Of a stretch of 64,000 nt of DNA, positions 1 through 9,303 are shown piece by piece (the stretch's first letter is position 1; each line of letters starts with the position of its first letter). The translations under genes were made by a program, and so were the position numbers. The notes under the pieces were generated by a model, which saw only the letters and a list, made by a program, of their open reading frames with translations, searched no databases and had not been told where the DNA came from. This DNA is from JBCCCJ01 sp039029315 (GTDB lineage Bacteria; Bacteroidota; Bacteroidia; J057). The stretch lies in NCBI GenBank assembly GCA_039029315.1, contig JBCCGK010000036.1:34779-98778 (forward strand). Direction: 5' to 3'.

Positions 1-2
1 GA

Positions 3-1745
3 CAGATATCAATAGATAGCAAATGGCAGGATGAGCAGGATCAGGTTGATCTTCATGCTGTCCTGCAAAAAGATCTGGATACCACCCTCATGCTGAGTGG
101 CTATTATTCGCTGGTTGATACCCTCTCTCCCATTCTGATGACTCTGGAAACCGAGGGAGGATTTCCCCTGAATTATGTCGTGCCTTTTGTGGAAGATCAA
201 TTGTATGATGTAAATGGCAATGTCAGTCTAGAAGAATTTCAAATCAAAGGGCCACCAGATGATTTGACAATTACAGGCGTGGGGCATTTTGAAAAAGCCA
301 CCTTTGGTGTCTCCTATTTTCAGACTGAATATTCCTTTGATGGGAAAATCATCTTTGACAATACATTTATTCAGTTCCCACGCCTGCGCTTATATGACAG
401 ATCCAAAAGCAATTATGCAGATCTGCATGGCCTGATCCGCCACAGAGGTTTGAGAGAGTTAGAGTTCGATCTACAATTGGATTCTGTCAAAAATTTTCTT
501 GTAATGGATACCCGGAAGCAGGACAATGAAACCTTTTATGGAAAACTCTTCCTGAAGGATGGGATTGCAAACATTACGGGCAATCTCGACAGAATATCAG
601 TTCAAGCCATTGCTTCCACAGGCCCCAATAGCACTCTCAAAATTCCAGTCTCTGATTACGAAGATTTTGGAAAGCCAGATTATATCTACTTTAGTGGAAA
701 TGAATCTTTGGAGGAAGATGTAGGACCGGTCAAGACAGACTTACAGGGCTTTGAACTGGATTTAACAATTCTGGCGACTGAGGATGCAGAAGTAGAATTG
801 ATTTTTGATGAGCGGGTTGGAGATGTAATTAAAAGTAAGGGGGAAGGCAGCATCAATATGTATATCAACGAATCCGGAGACTTCACCATGTTTGGAGAAT
901 ATGAGATCATTGATGGTAGCTATCTGTTTACTTCTCAAAATGTCATCAACAAAAAGTTTACTGTAAAGGAGGGAGGAAAAATCACATGGAATGGTGATCC
1001 TTTTGATGCTGATCTGGATTTGCATGCTATTTATCCAGTGAGAGCAGACCTCAAATACCTTTTTCAATCCTCCAACAGTATCCGAACCAATGTCAATGTC
1101 CTCATGCACATGGAAGGACTCCTCTCCAAACCAGAAATTGGGCTGTCGATCGAATTGCCCTCTATTCGAGGTGTCGATGCAGAAAATGCGGTGAGTTATC
1201 TTCAGAACATTCATTTTGACGAGCAAGAGTTAAACAAACAGGTATTCAGTCTGATGGTATTCAACCGCTTTGCGCCCATTGGCGGAGATTTGGGAGACAA
1301 TCTTGCAGGGATAGGAGTTACCACCAGTATTTCTGAATTGCTCAGCAATCAGCTGAATCTCTTGCTCTCACAAGTTACAGGTGACAAAGTAGATGTCAAT
1401 GTCAATACCTCAGACTTTCAGGACCTGAATCTCCTGGTATCAGCTCGCCTATTCAATGATCGGATAACACTCGAAAGAGATGGCACACTGGTACAAAACA
1501 ACAATGGAGAACCTTCTCGGTTCTCCATTGGAAATATTCGGATCATTATTCGGATGTTGCCCTCAGCCAATTCGGAACTAAGTCCAGGAGCAAATCCTGG
1601 CGAAATGGTAATGGAAGTCTTCACCAGAGATAACTTCAGTGCAAATGCACAGGGCAGCACCTTGACTCAAAATCAAACAGGTCTGGGAATTTTTTACAAA
1701 AAAGATTTTGACAAACTCTCAGACTTGCTGAAACGGAAGAAATAA
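3..1745 (+). CDS. TamB-like translocation/assembly module, C-terminal part (5' truncated by window)
   Basis: The reading frame is open to the left edge, with no stop before the first ATG at 90, so this is the 3' part of a larger gene. It encodes about 581 visible residues rich in alternating beta-strand stretches. The last ~400 residues match the layout of the TamB C-terminal domain (DUF490): a section of the type 'GEGSINMYINESGDFTMFG', a 'GGKITWNGDPFDADLDLHA' stretch, and a terminal segment ending in 'GLGIFYKKDFDKLSDL'. TamB family proteins are inner-membrane-anchored, periplasm-spanning beta-helical proteins linked to outer-membrane protein assembly and lipid transport. The stop lies 5 nt from the stop of the convergent metalloprotease gene, leaving no room for an intergenic terminator. 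The family call is from overall pattern and is fairly safe; partner proteins are not visible. Confidence 0.8.
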   Translation, partial: QISIDSKWQDEQDQVDLHAVLQKDLDTTLMLSGYYSLVDTLSPILMTLETEGGFPLNYVVPFVEDQLYDVNGNVSLEEFQIKGPPDDLTITGVGHFEKATFGVSYFQTEYSFDGKIIFDNTFIQFPRLRLYDRSKSNYADLHGLIRHRGLRELEFDLQLDSVKNFLVMDTRKQDNETFYGKLFLKDGIANITGNLDRISVQAIASTGPNSTLKIPVSDYEDFGKPDYIYFSGNESLEEDVGPVKTDLQGFELDLTILATEDAEVELIFDERVGDVIKSKGEGSINMYINESGDFTMFGEYEIIDGSYLFTSQNVINKKFTVKEGGKITWNGDPFDADLDLHAIYPVRADLKYLFQSSNSIRTNVNVLMHMEGLLSKPEIGLSIELPSIRGVDAENAVSYLQNIHFDEQELNKQVFSLMVFNRFAPIGGDLGDNLAGIGVTTSISELLSNQLNLLLSQVTGDKVDVNVNTSDFQDLNLLVSARLFNDRITLERDGTLVQNNNGEPSRFSIGNIRIIIRMLPSANSELSPGANPGEMVMEVFTRDNFSANAQGSTLTQNQTGLGIFYKKDFDKLSDLLKRKK

Positions 1746-1750
1746 TCTTC

Positions 1751-4630
1751 CTAGTTTCTGCTCAACACAATTTTCTTGACCAGAAGTCCTTCCTCATCTG
1801 TCATTTGCAAGGTATAGATCCCATCTGCCACGTCTTCCAAAGACAGAATGGTCCTGTTCATTCCTCCCAACACTTCCCATTTCCGGCTTTGTATCCTTTG
1901 ACCCAACGCATTCAGAAGTTGAATCTCAAGGCTTTGTGGCTGGAGAGCCTCATATTCGACCGTGAGAGTCCCTGCACTGGGATTCGGGTAGGCATCGATG
2001 CTTCTGGCATCAATAGGTGAGCCAATAAAATCAATCGCTGAGGAAACGGAGGAGAAATTGATGTTGTCGAGGAATATTTTGTCTCCCAGATTGTTGGGGT
2101 CGGCAGCTTCACTGAGATACAAGGAAGCACGAAAACAAATATTCAGGGTTTGGCCCACGTAAGAATCCAGATTGTAGGTATGGGTAGTCCAGGGATCTTG
2201 TGTATGACTGATTGGGTTGAATCTGTCCAGAGGATTGTCGTTGATAAATACTTGCAAATTATTCACCAAGCGTCTTGCAGAGGTGGAATCAACAAAATTC
2301 CCTAAAGCGTCCTCCAGAAATGGTGAAAACGTCTGGCGTTTGTCAAACGAAAAGCTCAGGCTATCCATTTTGCTTGCATCGACACAGAGACACATTCGAG
2401 AAACATACTCTGGATTAATGGCAGCAATATCCTGAAATGGTGGCACTTGATAATAAAATCCACCAGTAATTCCTCCTTCCATCATCACTCCATAGCTATC
2501 ATCATTCCCAACCAACCCCCGCACTTCAACAGTGGCTTGCTCTCCTTCTTCCAGATGAATAGAATCCAGGATGGAAAAGGAATTGGCATAGTTCTCAAAG
2601 TCCACCGATTCACTTGTAAAAAAGCCTTTTCGGTAAGCAGAAATCAGACGTGAGTCGTTATTCTCAGTATTTGGATCAGAAGCCTCCAAAATAGAAGCCG
2701 TTAATTCGAATTCTCCAGTCTGGTTCATCTGAAGTGGTTGCGAAAACTGAATCGGGTAACTTACCCCGTGCAACATACCTGGAAGATTGATTTGCTCTCC
2801 AAATGAAATAACAGGATCAACTACGCTATAGACCACTAGCGCAGGTCCTCCCGGAAAGGTATCACAGCCTTCATAAGATATCTCAATGCTCACAATCTCT
2901 TCTGAAGAATTGCCACAAGGTGCAATTGGTTCTATATGAGAAACGCGGAAATCACCATCTTCAATCCTGTCCCCTAGGCCCACAGCATGCCAGGCAGCTG
3001 CGGTCGCCTGATATTCTATGCTGCATGAGCCGTATAGATCCTCAGCAGCTTGAAGCGCCCCTTCCCTGGCATCTCTGAATTGAGAATATCTTGTTAGGTA
3101 TACTGTGAGGTTCCGATAGGCGATTTGGCTGGCTTTTTCGAAGCCAAGCGCAGGCACATCGAAGGCATCCCCATGGTCATTGGTTCCGGTTCCACCTTCT
3201 ACCAAGAGGTAATACCAGTAGTTTTGGACCCCACTATTGATATGTACACCTCCATTATCTCCAAATCCGTCCCACCAAAAAGATCCTCTGTAAGTATCCG
3301 GATCATTGGCAGCGTTTGGGTTGGACATACTTCTCAAGGAAGTCCCTATCTTCTCGCCTACTCTCCAATCCAGTAAAGTCGAGTCCGCATAGAATTCAAC
3401 TGCATTCCCAAAAATATCGCTAAATGATTCATTTAAGGCTCCGGACTCATTCGCATAGATCAATCCAGCAGAATTTCCAGTAACTCCATGGCTGAACTCA
3501 TGTGCCAGAATATCAATGGAAATGAGTGGATTGTTATTCCCATCTCCAAAAGCCATCAAATCGCCTCGCCAAAAGGCATTGAACCAGGCTGAATCAAAGT
3601 GGACATAACTATATATCGGAGAACCATTGCCATCATAGCTACTTCTGCCGAATGTTTCATAATAGTAATCATGTGTAACCTGAGCTCCCCAATGTGCATC
3701 TGTTGCAACCTCATCCAATTGTGGATTGGCATTGTCCCAATAATTGTCATCGTCTGTAAAATCTACAGCTGAGTTAAAATTTTCATTCTGTCTCAGATTA
3801 AGCGTGATGACATCCACGCCTGGATATCCAGTCTCAGCCCCATAACTCTCTGCCCGCAAGCGAAAGTTATTGGCGGTAGAGTCTGTAACAAATGATTGAA
3901 TCCCACTATACTTGGTCACGGCTGTTCCGACAGAATTTGCTGTATGAAGCGTTTCCAGTTCTTTGATAATTTCCCCAGTCAGGGCATTGACATACACCCA
4001 TTTGCGACTCATTGGTTCTGCTGCAAACACATCAAATTTCCAGACAAGCCGAAAATCCAGTGTGTTTGGATCGAAGTCCACATCGGCAATCATCAGCTCT
4101 CCTTTTGGATAATGTGTTGCCAGTGGATCATTGTGGATTTCCTTTAAGGAAGATTCATCTCCGGGCAATTCCCACATATATGTCTTGGCTCCGATATGAG
4201 ACAGGGTCAGGGCCAGGGCCTGATCTTCAAGGAGGGAGGGTGTCGTGGGCATGTCCAGCCCCTTGAATGGCAGTCCATTAGCTGTAAGTGCTACCCCATT
4301 TTTGGCATGAACGATATACTCCACACCTTCAACTTCTATATCCTTATGTGTCAGCTGATAGCGATAATGGCTGAAGCCCAGTTTGTCTGTTTCAGACTTT
4401 ACCAGAACCATTTCATCATTCATCCCCAATCCAAAAGCTTGTTTGTGTTGTTTGAATAAATTTTTGGGGTCCAGATTCACATCTGCGCGAAAGCTTAACC
4501 AACCAGGACTGCTTTGGGTAGCAATAGCCGCTAAGTCTTGCGGCAATACCTGGTTTTGACCAAACATAGTGTCTGTGGAAAGAATTGTGACACACACCAC
4601 AGCCAGCGCGAAAGATAAAAGTCGTTTCAT
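1751..4630 (-). CDS. Secreted M4-family (thermolysin-like) zinc metalloprotease with T9SS sorting domain
   Basis: The protein is 959 aa from the chosen ATG at 4630. An upstream in-frame ATG at 4693 would place 21 polar residues before the signal peptide (MKRLLSFALAVVCVTILST), so the inner start is preferred. Order: signal peptide, FTP/PepSY-type propeptide (to ~residue 230), M4 catalytic domain. Zinc ligands and catalytic Glu are HEFSH at residues 377-381 plus the Glu of 'NESFSD' at 401, the same 23-residue spacing as thermolysin E143-E166; the second active-site His lies in 'GVHINSG' (463). A long beta-rich region follows, then a type A T9SS sorting domain with 'AYPNPSAGTL'. It should degrade extracellular protein after propeptide removal and be exported or surface-anchored by T9SS. 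No adjacent inhibitor or transporter shows a specific substrate. Confidence 0.95.
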   Translation of the reverse strand: MKRLLSFALAVVCVTILSTDTMFGQNQVLPQDLAAIATQSSPGWLSFRADVNLDPKNLFKQHKQAFGLGMNDEMVLVKSETDKLGFSHYRYQLTHKDIEVEGVEYIVHAKNGVALTANGLPFKGLDMPTTPSLLEDQALALTLSHIGAKTYMWELPGDESSLKEIHNDPLATHYPKGELMIADVDFDPNTLDFRLVWKFDVFAAEPMSRKWVYVNALTGEIIKELETLHTANSVGTAVTKYSGIQSFVTDSTANNFRLRAESYGAETGYPGVDVITLNLRQNENFNSAVDFTDDDNYWDNANPQLDEVATDAHWGAQVTHDYYYETFGRSSYDGNGSPIYSYVHFDSAWFNAFWRGDLMAFGDGNNNPLISIDILAHEFSHGVTGNSAGLIYANESGALNESFSDIFGNAVEFYADSTLLDWRVGEKIGTSLRSMSNPNAANDPDTYRGSFWWDGFGDNGGVHINSGVQNYWYYLLVEGGTGTNDHGDAFDVPALGFEKASQIAYRNLTVYLTRYSQFRDAREGALQAAEDLYGSCSIEYQATAAAWHAVGLGDRIEDGDFRVSHIEPIAPCGNSSEEIVSIEISYEGCDTFPGGPALVVYSVVDPVISFGEQINLPGMLHGVSYPIQFSQPLQMNQTGEFELTASILEASDPNTENNDSRLISAYRKGFFTSESVDFENYANSFSILDSIHLEEGEQATVEVRGLVGNDDSYGVMMEGGITGGFYYQVPPFQDIAAINPEYVSRMCLCVDASKMDSLSFSFDKRQTFSPFLEDALGNFVDSTSARRLVNNLQVFINDNPLDRFNPISHTQDPWTTHTYNLDSYVGQTLNICFRASLYLSEAADPNNLGDKIFLDNINFSSVSSAIDFIGSPIDARSIDAYPNPSAGTLTVEYEALQPQSLEIQLLNALGQRIQSRKWEVLGGMNRTILSLEDVADGIYTLQMTDEEGLLVKKIVLSRN

Positions 4631-4719
4631 AGGAGTAATATCAACTGTTGAGGAACGGAATAGATTAAGATTGCAAGATAAGCAAAGAATCATAGAAGTA
4701 TTGTCGCGGAAGCGATTGT

Positions 4720-4750
4720 TTTGTTACAAAATAATTCTCTTTTATTTTAG
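4720..4750 (+). promoter_or_regulatory. Bacteroidota-type promoter for the downstream esterase
   Basis: TTTG at 4720-4723 and TATTTTAG at 4743-4750 are separated by 19 nt, close to the Bacteroidota consensus TTTG / TAnnTTTG (one mismatch in the -7 element). A transcript would start near 4755, supporting the ATG at 4782 and excluding the long in-frame extension that runs back into the protease gene. Confidence 0.5.
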
Positions 4751-4781
4751 GGGCGACCCGCTTACATTATTGAGATTGTCC

Positions 4782-5462
4782 ATGACTGACCCTACCTACT
4801 TATCCTTGATTACTGAAAGAAGAGCCAGAATAGCCATCCTTGGTTCTCCCTCAGAGAACACCCGAACAGTCTGGATTGTTTTTCATGGATATCGACAACT
4901 TGCCTGGTATTTTATTAAGAAATTTACCTCCATCCTGGATAAACAAACAGTGGTTGCTGCTCCGGAAGGCCTTTCTCGTTTTTATTTGGAAGGACATAAA
5001 CGAGTGGGAGCCAGTTGGATGACAAAGGAAGACCGCCTGAATGAGATAGAAGACCAACAGACATATCTGAATCAGGCCCTCAAGGAAATAAAGGCATTAT
5101 TTCCAGCCCCAGGTCAAGGCCCACGCATATGTGTATTGGGATTTTCTCAAGGAGCAGCCACGGCTTGGAGATGGATACTGAAACAACAGATAGATATAGA
5201 CGCATTCGTCATTTGGGCCTCTCAGCCTCCAGAAGAATATTCGCCGGAGATGGATCGTTGCCTCGCATCCATTCCATTCTATTTTGTGTATGGGACCAAA
5301 GATCAATTTATCTCTCCTGAAAAAGGACAGGAACTGGTAAGTCAGCTTTCAGGCAGATACTCGAATCTTCAGGTCTTATCCTTCGATGGAACCCATGATC
5401 TTGATGCAGAAACGCTCCAACTCGTCCATCAAAACATTCATTTGAAGCTGGATATTTCATAA
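4782..5462 (+). CDS. Alpha/beta-hydrolase, carboxylesterase/phospholipase type
   Basis: This is a 226-aa cytoplasmic protein without a signal peptide. It has an oxyanion-region 'VFHGYRQLA' motif near residue 33, the nucleophile elbow GFSQG with Ser122, a candidate acid Asp174 in 'YGTKDQF', and the catalytic His205 in 'FDGTHDLD'. Length and motif order fit the small serine esterase family (phospholipase/carboxylesterase, YpfH/EstB-like). The substrate is unknown; family members hydrolyse short acyl esters or lysophospholipids. The open frame extends upstream to 4569, but that part overlaps the divergent protease gene and has no family similarity; the ATG at 4782, just downstream of a plausible promoter, is used. 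It stands alone, divergent from the metalloprotease. Confidence 0.88.
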   Translation: MTDPTYLSLITERRARIAILGSPSENTRTVWIVFHGYRQLAWYFIKKFTSILDKQTVVAAPEGLSRFYLEGHKRVGASWMTKEDRLNEIEDQQTYLNQALKEIKALFPAPGQGPRICVLGFSQGAATAWRWILKQQIDIDAFVIWASQPPEEYSPEMDRCLASIPFYFVYGTKDQFISPEKGQELVSQLSGRYSNLQVLSFDGTHDLDAETLQLVHQNIHLKLDIS

Positions 5463-5700
5463 AATGAATCCCATAATTCCGTTTTCCTTCCCTCAGTGAT
5501 GAATATTCTTCCCTGAATTTTTGATTTTTTTAGCTTTTTCTACAATTCTTAGCATCCTTTTTTGCGTTTTGCTCGTTGAAAGTTACAAGATGAGAAACTT
5601 TCTCACTCCGCAAGAAATCAATTTTGATTTTTCTTTCTTAACCATTTTTAAGCGCAAATTATTCACAGTTCATTAACCTATCTCTGACTATTTACTTTCA

Positions 5701-6552
5701 ATGAAACCCATCCTCGTCCCACTGAACCTCTATGCAGATTGTGAAAATATCCTAACTTACGCTGAATCTATTGCCCTCAAATCAGGCACCAAATTGGTGT
5801 TTTTTCATCCCGGAAGCCGCAAAATTCTTCCCAAGCTGAATACAGAATTGAGATTAGGCAAAGATGAACTCCCCAGCGTATTTGACTCCATCAAGCCTCT
5901 TCATGTCCAAACCTATCTGAGACAATTTTGGGAGCAGTTTGCCGATCACGATATAGATTTCGAGTTTGTTTTTTCTCCTTCCAGTTCCTTACAAGGAATT
6001 ATTCAGGAGGTAGAAACCAACAGCTATCAGTTTGTGATGACAGGAACATATGCTGCGCCGGGAATCCGAAATTTTTTCAGAGGCTCACTGGCTTCGCGTA
6101 TCATCGGTTCGGTGAATATGCCAGTTTTTGTGATTCCTGCGAGTGGATGCTTCTACGACATTCGAAATATTACCTATGCAGTTGATTTGACAGCCTATGA
6201 CCCCAATGTTATCCGTCAAATCAAAACCATTGCTTCCACCTTCGATGCCAAGCTCACCATTGCTCATGTCAATTCAGAGCAGGAGGAGTCTACTGAGAAA
6301 GAAACCTACTTGAAGACATTGGAGCAAACCATTTCAGATACGATAGACTATCCAAAGATCTACTACAAATTTTTTGATCATGCAGATCCTTTTGCTGGCA
6401 TCAAGAAATTTGTCAATCTCAACAATAGCCATATGCTGGCGATGACCAATCGGAAAAAATTTAGCTGGAGAGAGTTTTTTGGCGACAAAAGCTTAACCAG
6501 AAAAATGGCGCGAGAAATCTCTGTTCCAATCCTTGCTTTTCAAAAGTTTTAG
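5701..6552 (+). CDS. Universal stress protein (UspA family), two tandem domains
   Basis: The 283-aa protein has the length of two fused Usp domains, the common Bacteroidota form. Domain 1 starts 'MKPILVPLNLY' and ends with the nucleotide-loop region 'RGSLASRIIGSVNMPVFVIP'; the usual ATP loop (G-x2-G-x9-G-S/T) is only partly kept (G-I-x5-G-S). Domain 2 starts near residue 155 ('IRNITYAVDLTAYDP') and ends 'KMAREISVPILAFQ' with a weaker loop. Usp proteins are cytosolic stress and starvation proteins. It is monocistronic, with 238 nt of AT-rich sequence upstream that shows no clear TAnnTTTG element. ATP binding is uncertain given the loop. Confidence 0.9.
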   Translation: MKPILVPLNLYADCENILTYAESIALKSGTKLVFFHPGSRKILPKLNTELRLGKDELPSVFDSIKPLHVQTYLRQFWEQFADHDIDFEFVFSPSSSLQGIIQEVETNSYQFVMTGTYAAPGIRNFFRGSLASRIIGSVNMPVFVIPASGCFYDIRNITYAVDLTAYDPNVIRQIKTIASTFDAKLTIAHVNSEQEESTEKETYLKTLEQTISDTIDYPKIYYKFFDHADPFAGIKKFVNLNNSHMLAMTNRKKFSWREFFGDKSLTRKMAREISVPILAFQKF

Positions 6553-6591
6553 GAGCAGCCCTTCCGAAAAGTCAAAAAAGAATACTCATTT

Positions 6592-6629
6592 TCCCTCTAC
6601 CAGCATTCGTTGGTGAGGGATTTCTTTTG
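6592..6629. terminator. Hairpin terminator between convergent genes
   Basis: TCCCTC and GAGGGA, extended by ACCA/TGGT across a 1-nt bulge, form a stem (6592-6620) followed on the plus strand by TTTCTTTT. It sits between the stress-protein stop (6552) and the convergent rhomboid stop (6646) and could serve both strands. Confidence 0.6.
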
Positions 6630-6645
6630 GAGGGACTAACAGGTG

Positions 6646-7404
6646 TTATTCTTCTTTATTAGGATAGGAAAATCCTTCTGGTGGTGGATACAAATTCTTG
6701 TAGTTCCATGCAGCATACTCATCTTCGGGTCTGTCTATGTCCTCTTCCCAGTCATAAGATTTGGGTTTTGGACCTGACTTGCGAAAATACCAGGCCAGGA
6801 TAATGCCAGCAATCCCACCGAACATATGAGATTCCCAGGAGACTCCCTCCTGCATCGGGAATATCCCCCAAACCATTCCACCATAGAGGAAGGCAACAAT
6901 CAAGGCCAGAGCAATCGATCGGATATCTTTTCGAAAGACCCCACTAAAAAATGCGAAGAAGGCCAGTGCATATACCACACCACTGGCGCCAATATGAAAA
7001 GAATTCCGACCAGCTACCCACACCCAAAGTCCTGTCGCTACATAGGAAACCAGCAGCACAGTTTTGGATTCTTGGCGGAAGAATACCATCAGGCCAGTTA
7101 ACAGCACCAAAAGGGGAGCGGAATTGGAAGCGAGATGCCCCCAGGAACCATGAATTAAAGGAGCTGTTAAGATCCCCAATAAACCTTTTGCTGTTCGCGG
7201 ATACACACCCAGGAAAGCCAAATTCATGTCACCCACATAACTGATCAGATGAATGACCCACAATACCGCCACAACCATCAAGGAAAGCAAGAACTTATTG
7301 GAAATTTGCTTTAGCTCGTTTGACACATCACCGCTATTAAATCCGTAATAAATGTTCTTTGGATACGCTCTTCCACTGAGAAAGTTTACCTTTGTCCCAA
7401 ACAT
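6646..7404 (-). CDS. Rhomboid-family intramembrane serine protease
   Basis: This 252-aa polytopic membrane protein has about six hydrophobic segments. The catalytic dyad is visible: Ser141 in 'HIGASG' and His193 in 'WESHMFGG'. The supporting 'HGSWGHLASN' motif (residues 85-94) supplies the conserved oxyanion-hole His/Asn. The C-terminal ~40 residues are a soluble, acidic and Tyr-rich cytoplasmic tail. Rhomboids cleave transmembrane segments of client proteins in the inner membrane; the client is unknown. The first ATG lies only 8 nt from the start of the divergent ABC gene, so a shorter start (for example Met43) would leave more promoter space, but that would trim residues before the first membrane segment. 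Confidence 0.92.
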   Translation of the reverse strand: MFGTKVNFLSGRAYPKNIYYGFNSGDVSNELKQISNKFLLSLMVVAVLWVIHLISYVGDMNLAFLGVYPRTAKGLLGILTAPLIHGSWGHLASNSAPLLVLLTGLMVFFRQESKTVLLVSYVATGLWVWVAGRNSFHIGASGVVYALAFFAFFSGVFRKDIRSIALALIVAFLYGGMVWGIFPMQEGVSWESHMFGGIAGIILAWYFRKSGPKPKSYDWEEDIDRPEDEYAAWNYKNLYPPPEGFSYPNKEE

Positions 7405-7412
7405 CGTTTGTC

Positions 7413-9197
7413 ATGGATCAAGTCAATGTCCTGGAAGTCTCGGATTTACGAGTAGAATTCAAGAGTCGAACCGCCAACAAAGTAGCTGTTCGGGAATTGA
7501 GTTTTGTGCTGCCAAAGGCCAAGACCCTGGGGATCGTAGGAGAATCTGGCAGTGGAAAATCTGTCACGGCGCTTTCTATCATGCGATTGATTCAGCAGCC
7601 GGGAAAGATTACAGGCGGCTCTATTCATCTTCGAGGCCTGGATGGGGATGTTGTCAATCTGATGGAATTGTCTGAAAAAGACATGCAAGGCATCCGGGGT
7701 AGACAAATCGGCATGATCTTTCAGGAACCGATGAGCTCTTTGAATCCTGTTCATCGATGTGGGGATCAGGTGGCAGAAGCGCTTCGATTACACATGAAGA
7801 TTGGGAAAAGAGAAGCCCGAGAGCAGGTCATAGAATTATTTCGTGAGGTTGGCTTATCCAACCAGACTGTCAGTCCGGAGGATGTATATCGCGCCTATCC
7901 GCATGAATTATCGGGGGGCCAAAAACAAAGAGTGATGATCGCCATGGCGATCAGTTGCAAACCCTCCATCCTTATTGCAGACGAACCCACCACAGCCCTG
8001 GATGTAACCGTCCAAAAAAACATCATAGATCTCCTGCTGCGACTTCAGCGTCAATACCAGATGTCGATCATTTTTATTTCTCATGATTTAGGAGTTATAG
8101 CCGAATTGGCCGATGAGGTTCTGGTAATGTGGAATGGCAAGGCGCAGGAGAGTGCCCCTATCGAAGAGCTCTTTGCCAGACCAAAGGCCTTGTATACCCA
8201 AGGTTTACTTGCTTGCCGTCCTCCCCTACACCACCGCCTGGACCGCTTACCGACAATTGCTGATTTTACCTCACAGGACAAGCAGGCAGAAACAAAAGAT
8301 AAGCAGCAACAAGATCGATTTACTCCCATAAGTCAGGATGCCTATCAAGCCAGATTGAAAGCTCTTGCTACCAATGACCCGATTCTTCAAGTCAGGGAAC
8401 TAACAAGCTGGTATAGTAAGGGCCAGTCATTTTTTTCTAAGCGTAAGGAATATGTCAAGGCGGTAGATGGAGTAAGTTTTGATATTTTTCCAGGAGAAAC
8501 CTTGGGATTGGTAGGCGAATCAGGTTGTGGGAAGACCACACTTGGCAGATCCTTGTTGCGATTGATTGAACCGACTGGTGGATCGATTTTTTATCGTGGA
8601 CATGATCTTCGCCTTTTGAATCCAGCAGATCTTCGAACACTCCGCCAGGATGTGCAAATCATTTTTCAGGATCCATATAGTTCCCTGAATCCTAGAATTC
8701 CGGTTGGCAAGGCGATTCAAGAGCCTATGGAGGTCCATGGAATTGGACAATCTTCTGAAGAAAGAACTCAACGAGTGTATGAGCTGCTCGAAAAGGTTGG
8801 ACTGAAGGCCGAACATGCGGTGAGGTATCCGCATGAATTTTCTGGTGGGCAACGACAGCGAATCTGTATTGCCAGAACCCTTGCAGTGGAGCCCTCTTTT
8901 ATTATTTGCGACGAATCCGTTTCTGCCTTGGATGTATCAGTTCAAGCCCAGGTTCTGAATTTATTTAAATCTCTTCAGGAAGAATTTCGCCTGACCTATC
9001 TGTTCATTTCTCATGATCTCAGCGTCGTAAAGTTTATGAGTGACAGGATGTTGATCATGAAGGATGGAAAAATTGTAGAATCAGGAGACGCAGAACAATT
9101 GTTTCGGGAACCAAGCACTGCCTATACACAGCGGCTCATTTCTGCGATACCGCTTGGGACGCTTGCAAGAATTAGGGAGAGAAAACAGAAAGCTTGA
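7413..9197 (+). CDS. Peptide/nickel-type ABC transporter, two fused ATP-binding domains
   Basis: The 594-aa protein fuses two nucleotide-binding domains of the DppD/DppF (OppD/OppF) type, as in GsiA and YejF. NBD1: Walker A GESGSGKS 43-50, signature LSGGQ 166-170, Walker B ending DEPTTALD. NBD2: Walker A GESGCGKT 368-375, signature FSGGQ 476-480, Walker B ending DESVSALD. Linker-type oligopeptide C-terminal segments follow each domain ('ALYTQGLLACRP', 'TAYTQRLISAIP'). It would power uptake of peptides or similar solutes. No permease or binding-protein gene is adjacent, so partners must be encoded elsewhere. The ATG at 7413 is used; an in-frame TTG at 7392 overlaps the rhomboid gene. Confidence 0.93.
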   Translation: MDQVNVLEVSDLRVEFKSRTANKVAVRELSFVLPKAKTLGIVGESGSGKSVTALSIMRLIQQPGKITGGSIHLRGLDGDVVNLMELSEKDMQGIRGRQIGMIFQEPMSSLNPVHRCGDQVAEALRLHMKIGKREAREQVIELFREVGLSNQTVSPEDVYRAYPHELSGGQKQRVMIAMAISCKPSILIADEPTTALDVTVQKNIIDLLLRLQRQYQMSIIFISHDLGVIAELADEVLVMWNGKAQESAPIEELFARPKALYTQGLLACRPPLHHRLDRLPTIADFTSQDKQAETKDKQQQDRFTPISQDAYQARLKALATNDPILQVRELTSWYSKGQSFFSKRKEYVKAVDGVSFDIFPGETLGLVGESGCGKTTLGRSLLRLIEPTGGSIFYRGHDLRLLNPADLRTLRQDVQIIFQDPYSSLNPRIPVGKAIQEPMEVHGIGQSSEERTQRVYELLEKVGLKAEHAVRYPHEFSGGQRQRICIARTLAVEPSFIICDESVSALDVSVQAQVLNLFKSLQEEFRLTYLFISHDLSVVKFMSDRMLIMKDGKIVESGDAEQLFREPSTAYTQRLISAIPLGTLARIRERKQKA

Positions 9198-9220
9198 TTT
9201 GATTCTGGATGCAATATGAT

Positions 9221-9246
9221 AAAGGGCGGCCAGTTGGCCGCCCTTT
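9221..9246. terminator. Strong GC-rich hairpin between convergent genes
   Basis: AAAGGGCGGCC and GGCCGCCCTTT pair perfectly (11 bp) around a 4-nt loop. The hairpin lies between the convergent ABC gene and the T9SS protein gene. Flanks are not strongly T-rich, so termination may be hairpin-driven on both strands. Confidence 0.7.
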
Positions 9247-9303
9247 CAAATTATTTACTTCATTCAGTATGTGGTAAGGAGTGATCGCAAAAGATTGCGA
9301 TGA

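Noticed and set aside
762..1226. 154-aa frame antisense to the TamB-like gene
   Set aside because: No membrane, signal or domain pattern; lies fully within a supported gene.
4569..4781. N-terminal extension of the esterase frame
   Set aside because: Overlaps the divergent protease 5' end, lies upstream of a plausible promoter and has no esterase similarity.
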